Source of the DNA: Saccharothrix sp. NRRL B-16348
GTDB lineage: Bacteria; Actinomycetota; Actinomycetes; Mycobacteriales; Pseudonocardiaceae
NCBI RefSeq assembly: GCF_001280085.1
Contig: NZ_LGED01000269.1
Location: forward strand, 124,001 to 188,000
Direction of reading: 5' to 3'
DNA: 64,000 bases
Shown: in pieces, positions 58,577-64,000 of the stretch
Position numbering within the stretch: position 1 is the first letter of the stretch
Layout of the letters: each line of letters opens with the position of its first letter
Program-made: the position numbers and the translations under genes
Notes under the pieces: model-generated
What the model was told of the DNA's origin: nothing
Seen by the model: the letters and a program-made list of their open reading frames with translations, nothing else
The model's database searches: none

Positions 58577-59001
58577 TCTCTTCGCAGGCAGTCGCCTTGC
58601 TGATCGTCCTATGTGGACGTCGATGTGGTGGATCACCCCCGGCCGTTGACCGAGGCGATCTCGTGGTCGCTGCGCCGCTGCTGCGTTCGGCGCAGGCCAG
58701 CGGGGCGGGGATGTGACCGGTGGGGCGGTAAGTGGTGTGGTTGGGCGGGTGGTGGCCTGCGGTGATTCAGTGGGTTTGGGGGTTTGGTTGGTCCCGGTGG
58801 GGTGGTGGCCGGCCAGGTTCACGCTGTTGAGGTGGGGTTTGGTTTGGCGGTTGGCTTCGGTTCGGTTTTACGCTCTTCGTGACGAGTTGTTGTCAAACCC
58901 CAGGCACGTGCGGGCTCGTCGTGTGGTTGTGGGGAGCGGTCACTGGCTAGGGCGGCTTCCCACAACCCACACTTTTGCGGGGTTGGCGCATGATGAGGGC
59001 C
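58577..59001. other. gene-free spacer with a G/T-rich tract
   Basis: No protein-like frame on either strand. From about 58700 to 58866 the plus strand is almost free of A and rich in runs of G and T (GTGGGTTTGGGGGTTTGG and similar). This gives strong strand asymmetry and possible G-quadruplexes. The tract ends in a terminator-like hairpin 25 bases before the VOC gene. Confidence 0.45.
58921..58976 (+). terminator. hairpin with T-tract upstream of the VOC gene
   Basis: GTGTGG-TTGTGGGGAGC (58921-58937) pairs with GCTTCCCACAACCCACAC (58955-58972) with one mismatch and one bulge, followed by TTTT. It could end an RNA made from the G/T-rich tract or act as an attenuator for the VOC gene. Confidence 0.5.
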
Positions 59002-59346
59002 ATGCGTTTGGACCAGATCGTGGTGGATTGTCTTGAGCCCGCACGCCTGGTGCGGTTCTGGGCGGGGTTGCTCGGTGGGGAGCCGGTGGAGCGGGAGCAC
59101 GGGTGGGCGCACGTCGTGCCGCCCGGGTGGCCGCGGATCTCGTTTCAGCCCGTGGCCGAGGTGAAGGCGGTGAAGAATCGGCTTCACCTGGATGTCGACG
59201 TCGACGACATCGCCGAGGCGACGGAGAAGGCCGTTGCGCTCGGAGCGACGCCGCAGGGTGTGGTGCAGACCGACGAGCAGGGCAGTTTCCAGGTGCTGCT
59301 GGACCCGGCGGGCAACGAGTTCTGCTTCGTCAAGGCTCACGCCTAA
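59002..59346 (+). CDS. VOC family (glyoxalase/bleomycin-resistance-like) protein
   Basis: A 114-residue single-module VOC protein: MRLDQIVVDCLEPARLVRFWAGLLGGEPV at the start, NRLHLDVDVDDI in the middle and LLDPAGNEFCFVKAH at the end. This is the short actinobacterial subgroup often annotated glyoxalase-like. Metal ligands and substrate are not defined. ATG 59002 has GAGGG upstream; ATGs at 58990 and 58993 are alternatives. First host gene after the AICE. Confidence 0.85.
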   Translation: MRLDQIVVDCLEPARLVRFWAGLLGGEPVEREHGWAHVVPPGWPRISFQPVAEVKAVKNRLHLDVDVDDIAEATEKAVALGATPQGVVQTDEQGSFQVLLDPAGNEFCFVKAHA

Positions 59347-59456
59347 GACGTGATCGCCCGCCACAAGGCCTCGCCGAAGCGGATCGCCAGCACCACCATG
59401 AGGACACCGATGGCGAAGGTCACCAGGCATCTCAGGATCACGCGCAGCTTCGTCAC
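59343..59456 (-). CDS. 37-residue single-helix membrane protein
   Basis: GTG 59456 opens a short frame: positively charged start (TKLRVILR), a long hydrophobic helix (CLVTFAIGVLMVVLAI) and RFGEALWRAITS at the end. The pattern obeys the positive-inside rule. It overlaps the VOC stop by four bases, convergent. No strong ribosome binding site, so it may be chance, but the composition is unlike a random high-GC frame. Confidence 0.45.
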   Translation of the reverse strand: MTKLRVILRCLVTFAIGVLMVVLAIRFGEALWRAITS

Positions 59457-59487
59457 GCGCACAGTGTGCCTGCCGAACGGCCGCGAC

Positions 59488-60207
59488 TCAGCCCGTAGCG
59501 GCGGCAACGGCGGCACGGAGAGCGCGCACCACCGCCACGTCCCCCTCCACCGACACGTGCTCCTCCCCCACCCGCCCCCACAGCCACAAGTCCACCGCGG
59601 ACGGCGAGCCGCTGACGACGGCCGCCGGGTCGGCCTGGGGGCAGTAGTCGACGACCCCCTCGTGCAGCGCCACGGTCCACTCGCGGCCGGGGACGCGCAG
59701 CGTCACGGCGAGCCCGGACGTGTGTACCCCGGGTGGTTGGTGGCAGCCCAGCCACAGGTGCAGCACCTCGTCGATGCCGTCTGCCGCCAAGCCCGGCTCC
59801 AACGGCGCCGCCAAGCCGATCGCGGCCTGCGCGTCGACCCGGTGCACGGCCGTCTCGTGCGCCATCCGCCGCACCCAGAACCCCACCGTCCGGTCCCACG
59901 GACACCACGTCGCCGCAGGTAAAGCCGCGCGTGCCGGGTCAAGCACGGCGATCAGGGACGCCGCGCCGACCCGGTACCAGTCGACCAGGTCGGCGTCACC
60001 CGGCGAGCACTCCCACGCCACCGGACGCGCGCCGCGGGTGATCCAGCGCGTGACCATCCGGTGGATCGAGCCGACGTGCACGAGGAGGTCACCGACGGTC
60101 ATGCCGGGACACGCCGGCACGTCACGACCGGGTGGTGCCAGATCGGCCGCGACCGCCAACGCCGCCGCTTCGACGCGAAGCGCACTGGCCAACGAGTGGG
60201 CGTCCAT
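59488..60207 (-). CDS. maleylpyruvate isomerase family / mycothiol-dependent enzyme
   Basis: A 239-residue protein of the DinB-like mycothiol-dependent family. A metal-ligand histidine lies in GDLLVHVGSIHRM, and WVRRMAHETAVHRVDA supplies the other two. The C-terminal domain (AVTLRVPGREWTVALHEG, then GSPSAVDLWLWGR) is typical. It probably uses mycothiol as thiol cofactor. Start ATG 60207 has a poor ribosome binding site; longer upstream reading is shadow of the next gene. It is divergent from the Eis-like gene. Confidence 0.87.
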   Translation of the reverse strand: MDAHSLASALRVEAAALAVAADLAPPGRDVPACPGMTVGDLLVHVGSIHRMVTRWITRGARPVAWECSPGDADLVDWYRVGAASLIAVLDPARAALPAATWCPWDRTVGFWVRRMAHETAVHRVDAQAAIGLAAPLEPGLAADGIDEVLHLWLGCHQPPGVHTSGLAVTLRVPGREWTVALHEGVVDYCPQADPAAVVSGSPSAVDLWLWGRVGEEHVSVEGDVAVVRALRAAVAAATG

Positions 60208-60291
60208 CGGCGCAGCATCGCGGACCGGGCAGCCCCAGTGCGACCCCTCAATTGGATCGCGCACGTCGGACGACCGGCGTATGAACGTGCC

Positions 60292-61500
60292 ATGGCGCTC
60301 ACACTCCGCACCCTCACCGCGGACGACCTCCGGGAGTTCCAGCGGGTCGTCAACTCGGCATTCCTGTTCGACAGCGTCGAGGACCAGCTCGAACGGTGGC
60401 GTGGCCTCTTCGAGCCCGAACGGCACCACGCCGTGTTCGACGGCGACGAGCTGATCGGCGGCGGCGGTATCCAGAGCCGCGAGATCACCCTGCCCGGCGC
60501 CGGTCCGAAACCGGTCGCGGCGGTCACGGCGGTCGGCGTGAAACCGGGCCATCGCCGCCGCGGCGTGCTCACCCGCGTGATGCGCGCCCAGCTGCACGGC
60601 ATGCACGAGGAAGGCACCGAGGCGATCGCCGCGCTGTGGGCGTCGGAAGCCGGGATCTACCCCCGGTACGGCTACGGGCTCGCGGCCGAGTTCGCCCAGC
60701 TCGAAGTGCCGCGCGGCGCGCGGTTCCGCCCCGGCGTGTCGACCGGCGACGAACGGGTGCGCGAGGTGTCGCGGGACGAGGCCATGCCGGCCATGAAGGC
60801 CGTGTACGAAGACCTGCGGCCGAGCCGGACGGGGTGGCTGAGCCGCACGGACGCCGCGTGGGACCACCAGTTCGCCGACACGGAACGCGACCGCGACGGG
60901 CTGACCGCGTACCGCTACGTGCTGCACCCGCAGGGCTACGCGGTCTACCGGGTCAAGCCGGACTGGCGGGAACGCGGCCCGCGCAACGAGCTGCACGTCC
61001 GCGAGATCGGGGCGCGCACCGACGAGGCCTACGCGGCGCTCTACCGGTACCTGCTGGACCTCGACATGGTCGGCGAGCTGAAGTTCTTCACCGCCTCCGA
61101 CGACCCGTGCGTCCACCTGCTGGAGGACTCACGACTCGCGCTGCGCCGCCGGACCGACTCGCTGTGGGTGCGGCTCGTGGACGTCGACCGCGCGCTCACC
61201 CTCCGCCGCTACCTCTCCGACGTGGACGTGGTGCTGGAGCTGTCGGACGACTTCTGCCCGTGGAACGAGGGCCGCCGGCGGTTCACCGTGAAGGACGGCA
61301 CGGCGACCGTGCAGCGCGTGGACGACGACCCGGACGTGCTGCTGGACGTGCAGGCTTTGGGTGCGGCGTACCTCGGTGGGACGAGGTTGACGTCCATGGC
61401 GCGGGCCCAGCGGGTGAGTGAGGTCACGGAGGGTGCGCTGAACGCCTTGTCGCACGCCCTGTTGGGTGATCGGGAGCCTCACTGCCCGGAGGTGTTCTGA
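60292..61500 (+). CDS. Eis-like GNAT N-acetyltransferase
   Basis: A 402-residue protein with the three-part Eis architecture: N-terminal GNAT (VTAVGVKPGHRRRGVLTRVMRAQL carries the acetyl-CoA motif RRRGVL), a second GNAT-like domain and a sterol-carrier-like C-terminal domain (RRFTVKDGTATVQRVDDDPDV). It ends in Phe, whose carboxylate acts as general base in Eis enzymes. Aminoglycoside or protein lysine acetylation is possible. ATG 60292. Monocistronic. Confidence 0.92.
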   Translation: MALTLRTLTADDLREFQRVVNSAFLFDSVEDQLERWRGLFEPERHHAVFDGDELIGGGGIQSREITLPGAGPKPVAAVTAVGVKPGHRRRGVLTRVMRAQLHGMHEEGTEAIAALWASEAGIYPRYGYGLAAEFAQLEVPRGARFRPGVSTGDERVREVSRDEAMPAMKAVYEDLRPSRTGWLSRTDAAWDHQFADTERDRDGLTAYRYVLHPQGYAVYRVKPDWRERGPRNELHVREIGARTDEAYAALYRYLLDLDMVGELKFFTASDDPCVHLLEDSRLALRRRTDSLWVRLVDVDRALTLRRYLSDVDVVLELSDDFCPWNEGRRRFTVKDGTATVQRVDDDPDVLLDVQALGAAYLGGTRLTSMARAQRVSEVTEGALNALSHALLGDREPHCPEVF

Positions 61501-61562
61501 CCGTTTCGGGAACCTCCGCCCTGCGTGGGGCGTTTTCCGGACAACAAGCACCGGGAGGGTCG

Positions 61563-62309
61563 ATGACCACCACGATCGTGTTGCTCGTGCTGCTGGTCCT
61601 GGCGGGTGCGGTCTGGTACGGCGTCCGCTCCGCCGCCGAGAAGCGCCGCCGGGAGCTGGAGGACGCGCAGGCCGAGGCGCGCCGGTGGGTGGAACGGTTG
61701 GGCGGCCAGGTGATGAACCTGTCCGGCACGGACGTGGCCTCGCAGCAGGCGATGGCCGACGCGTCCGAGCGGTTCACCGCGGCCGGGTCGCAGATGGAGC
61801 AGGCGCGCACGGTGGAGCAGTGCCGCCTGGTCACGCAGACCGCGATGGAAGGCCTGTACTACGTGCGGGCCGCGCGCGTCGCGATGGACCTCGACCCCGG
61901 TCCCGAGCTACCGGACCTGACCGGCCAGAGTCGGGCGGGCAAGGTGTCCGAGGAGCGCGACGTCACGGTGAAGGGTCACCGGTACGTCGCCTCGCCGCGG
62001 CCGGGTTCGCAGACGCCGCACTACTACCCCGGCGGTGTGGTGGCGGGTCGCCCGGTGCCGGAGGGCTGGTACTCCGAGCCGTGGTGGAAGCCCGCGCTGG
62101 TGGCCGGCGCGTGGGGCTTCGCCTCGATGATGCTGTTCAGCGCGATGTTCACGGGCATGGTCGGCGTGCCGGCGGCCGTGGCGTCGGAGGACCCCGGCGG
62201 CGCCGAGGACGGCGGCGACGGTGGTGACGGCGGCGGTGACAGCGGTGGCGACTACGGCGGTGACTACGGGGGCGGCGACTTCGGCGGCGGCGACTTCGGC
62301 GGGTTCTGA
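61563..62309 (+). CDS. membrane protein with Gly/Asp-rich tail
   Basis: A 248-residue protein: an N-terminal membrane segment (IVLLVLLVLAGAVWYGV), a coiled, charged stretch (about 25-100), then a proline/tyrosine-rich part, a second hydrophobic segment (ALVAGAWGFASMMLFSAMF) and a tail of GGD/GGDYGG/GGDFGG repeats. Related proteins are common in actinomycetes but their role is not known. The ATG at 61563 follows GGGAGGGTCG. Confidence 0.75.
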   Translation: MTTTIVLLVLLVLAGAVWYGVRSAAEKRRRELEDAQAEARRWVERLGGQVMNLSGTDVASQQAMADASERFTAAGSQMEQARTVEQCRLVTQTAMEGLYYVRAARVAMDLDPGPELPDLTGQSRAGKVSEERDVTVKGHRYVASPRPGSQTPHYYPGGVVAGRPVPEGWYSEPWWKPALVAGAWGFASMMLFSAMFTGMVGVPAAVASEDPGGAEDGGDGGDGGGDSGGDYGGDYGGGDFGGGDFGGF

Positions 62310-62339
62310 GGTCGGCGTTACGAGGTCAGAGGCCTGAGG

Positions 62340-63143
62340 TCAGGCGGGCTGGCAGGTCGGGCACCAGTAAAGGTTGCGGGCGGCCAGCGAGGCGGCGGCG
62401 ACGGGCGTGCCGCAGACCAGGCACGGTTGGCCGGTGCGGCGGTAGACGTAGACCTCGCCGCCGTGCCGGTCCTGCCGCGGCGCCCGGCCGGTGACCTCGG
62501 GCAGGTGCTCCGGCCGCACGGTGTCGATGCGCCCGATCTTCACGCCCGCGCGCATCAGCACGGTCAGGTCGAACCACAGGTCGTCCCACAACGCCCGGTC
62601 GACCTGGTTGCCGGGCACGAGCGGGTGCACGCCGTGCCGGAACAGCACCTCGGCCCGGTAGACGTTGCCGACGCCCGCGAGCACGCCCTGGTCCATCAGC
62701 AGCACGGCGATGGACTGGCGGGACCGGGCTATGCGCGCGAACGCCAGGTCGGGTTTCGCGTCACGGCGCAGCGGGTCCGGGCCCAGGCGGGCGCGCAGCG
62801 CGGCCACCTCGTCGTCGGTCAGGATCTCGCACCGGTTCGGGCCGCGCAGGTCCGTCCAGTGGGTGGGGCCGGACAGCCGCATCCGCACCTGGCCGACCGG
62901 TTGGGTGACCGGGTGCGGCGACTCGGTGAACGTGCCGTAGAGGCCGAGGTGGACGTGCACGGTCGCGTCCGGCCCGTAGACGTGGAACAGGTGCTTGCCG
63001 TGCGCCTCGGCGCGTTCGAGCAACCGACCGTCCACAGAGGACGCGGAGAACTTGCCCTGCGGGCTCGACACCCGGACCGTCGAGCCCGCGTACCGGCGTT
63101 GGTGCAGCTTCGCCAGGCGGTGGAGCGTGTGACCTTCGGGCAT
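62340..63143 (-). CDS. nei2: Fpg/Nei family DNA glycosylase (Nei2-type)
   Basis: A 267-residue base-excision repair enzyme. The N-terminus MPEGHTLHRLAKLH places the catalytic proline P2 and E3 as in endonuclease VIII. The H2TH region is MDQGVLAGVGNVYRAEVLF, and the C-terminal zinc finger is C-x2-C (CLVC) with C-x2-C (CPTC). It removes oxidised bases. In Mycobacterium the same gene precedes rpiB (Rv2464c-Rv2465c). Its ATG overlaps the rpiB stop by one base. Confidence 0.93.
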   Translation of the reverse strand: MPEGHTLHRLAKLHQRRYAGSTVRVSSPQGKFSASSVDGRLLERAEAHGKHLFHVYGPDATVHVHLGLYGTFTESPHPVTQPVGQVRMRLSGPTHWTDLRGPNRCEILTDDEVAALRARLGPDPLRRDAKPDLAFARIARSRQSIAVLLMDQGVLAGVGNVYRAEVLFRHGVHPLVPGNQVDRALWDDLWFDLTVLMRAGVKIGRIDTVRPEHLPEVTGRAPRQDRHGGEVYVYRRTGQPCLVCGTPVAAASLAARNLYWCPTCQPA

Positions 63144-63610
63144 CAGGGCAGGGCCGGCGCCTCGCCGGTGCGCTCGTACTCGCGGAGGATGTCGATGCGG
63201 CGCGCGTGCCGTTCCTGCCCGGAGAACGGGGTGGCGAGGAACGCCTCGACGATCGCGAACGCCTCCTCGGTGGTGTGCATCCGGCCGCCGACGCCGATCA
63301 GCTGGGCGTCGTTGTGCTCGCGGGCGAGCTTCGCCGTCTCCACGCTGTAGGCGAGCGCGGCACGGGCGCCCGGCACCTTGTTCGCGGCGATCTGCTCGCC
63401 GTTGCCGGAGCCGCCGATGACGATGCCCAGGCTGCCCTCGTCCGCGACCACGCGGCGGGCGGCCTCGATGCAGAACGGCGGGTAGTCGTCCTCCGCGTCG
63501 TAGACGGCCGGTCCGACGTCGATCACGTCGTGGCCCGCGTCGGTCAGGTGCTTGACGAGGTGGGTCTTCAGCTCGAAGCCCGCGTGGTCCGATCCCAGGT
63601 AAACGCGCAC
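63143..63610 (-). CDS. rpiB: ribose-5-phosphate isomerase B
   Basis: A 155-residue isomerase of the RpiB/LacAB family interconverting ribose 5-phosphate and ribulose 5-phosphate. VRVYLGSDHAGFELK at the start and IVIGGSGNGEQIAANKVPGARAAL (phosphate loop) are diagnostic. In the actinobacterial form a glutamate in the loop replaces the cysteine. GTG 63610 matches the family start; a TTG at 63649 would collide with the divergent gene. Coupled to nei2. Confidence 0.95.
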   Translation of the reverse strand: MRVYLGSDHAGFELKTHLVKHLTDAGHDVIDVGPAVYDAEDDYPPFCIEAARRVVADEGSLGIVIGGSGNGEQIAANKVPGARAALAYSVETAKLAREHNDAQLIGVGGRMHTTEEAFAIVEAFLATPFSGQERHARRIDILREYERTGEAPALP

Positions 63611-63637
63611 GTCAGCAAGTCTGCCATCCTTGGCCGC

Positions 63638-64000
63638 GTGTTCGGACAAGAGGGTTGCCGGTTGCGGTTGGAGTGGGGTCCGGAGGGGGTGGCCGCGCTC
63701 GGGGAGCAGTGCGCGGTGCTCGTGATCGTGGACGTGTTGTCGTTCTCCACGGCGGTGGACGTCGTCGTGGCGCGTGGTGGGGCCGTGCGGCCGGTGCGGT
63801 GGGCGGAGCGCGGTTCGGCGGCACGTCCGGCGGACCCGTCGTGGACGTTGCGGCCGTCGTCGTTGGTGTCGGTGCCGGCGGGGACGGAGCTGGAGTTGGC
63901 TTCGGCGAACGGCGCGACGTTGTGCTCGTTGGCGGAGGCCACGGGGGCGATCGTGCTGGCGGGGTGCCTGCGGAACGCGCGGGCGGTCGCCGTGGCGGCT
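63638..64000 (+). CDS. 2-phosphosulfolactate phosphatase family (ComB-like), 3' end cut off
   Basis: The frame is open from GTG 63638 to the right edge (121 codons). VLVIVDVLSFSTAVDVVVARGG, then TELELASANGATLC and AGCLRNARAVA match the ComB fold. ComB removes phosphate in coenzyme M synthesis in archaea; in actinomycetes the role is not known. It is divergent from rpiB across 27 bases. Confidence 0.75.
   Translation, partial: MFGQEGCRLRLEWGPEGVAALGEQCAVLVIVDVLSFSTAVDVVVARGGAVRPVRWAERGSAARPADPSWTLRPSSLVSVPAGTELELASANGATLCSLAEATGAIVLAGCLRNARAVAVAA

Overview
The window is high-GC actinomycete chromosome. Its backbone matches the order known from Mycobacterium and Streptomyces: ndk, DUF4233, folC, valS, then clpX-clpP2-clpP1-tig, then nei2-rpiB. 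Mycothiol-type enzymes, an Eis-family acetyltransferase, paired clpP1/clpP2 and a pSAM2-type integrative element fit Actinomycetota. Pseudonocardiales (Saccharothrix, Actinosynnema or Lentzea-like) is my inference.

Layout. 1-6.6 kb: a B12-binding radical SAM protein (cut by the window edge), DoxX, a three-gene ABC-2 exporter, a GNAT enzyme, a small secreted protein and ndk. 6.6-21.5 kb: accessory block separating ndk from its usual neighbours. It holds a divergent TIR-STAND / HTH-STAND-TPR-glycosyltransferase pair, a secreted amylase-pullulanase, a MerR-VOC regulator, a Tat-exported PhoD phosphatase and a deaminase-like protein with a polymorphic-toxin-type motif. 21.5-28 kb: DUF4233, folC, valS and two paralogous single-pass membrane proteins. 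28-39 kb: an FdhF/YdeP molybdoenzyme, a lipoprotein, an NB-ARC-TPR STAND protein, a CrtI-like oxidoreductase, an oxalate/formate-family transporter with its 35-residue partner, fdhD, a class III CoA-transferase and an esterase. 39.2 kb: a long imperfect palindrome sits at the broken 5' end of a methyltransferase gene. 40-45 kb: the ClpXP/trigger factor proteostasis cluster. 44.7-45.9 kb: gene-free, with several hairpins. 46-47.4 kb: LysR regulator, small hypothetical protein, tRNA-Pro(TGG) and tRNA-Gly(TCC).

47.36-58.58 kb is an integrated AICE bounded by a perfect 47-bp direct repeat made from the 3' part of tRNA-Gly. It carries int, xis, repSA-like, an FtsK/TraB-type translocase, small transfer and regulatory genes, an XRE/PLD-like gene, a NUDIX gene resembling the pSAM2 immunity factor Pif, an HD hydrolase and a markedly AT-rich NACHT NTPase with a putative nuclease-like N-terminus. 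A 46-codon remnant of a second XRE/PLD-like gene abuts the NACHT gene, suggesting cargo replacement. 58.6-64 kb: a G/T-rich strand-asymmetric spacer ending in a terminator-like hairpin, then a VOC protein, a tiny membrane protein, a mycothiol-dependent-type enzyme, an Eis-like acetyltransferase, a Gly/Asp-rich membrane protein, nei2, rpiB and a comB-like gene cut by the right edge.

The main theme is biological conflict. Four STAND NTPases with four different architectures and one deaminase-type effector candidate lie within about 51 kb, partly in the ndk-DUF4233 accessory block and partly as AICE cargo. All functional statements come from reading motifs by eye; no database search was run.
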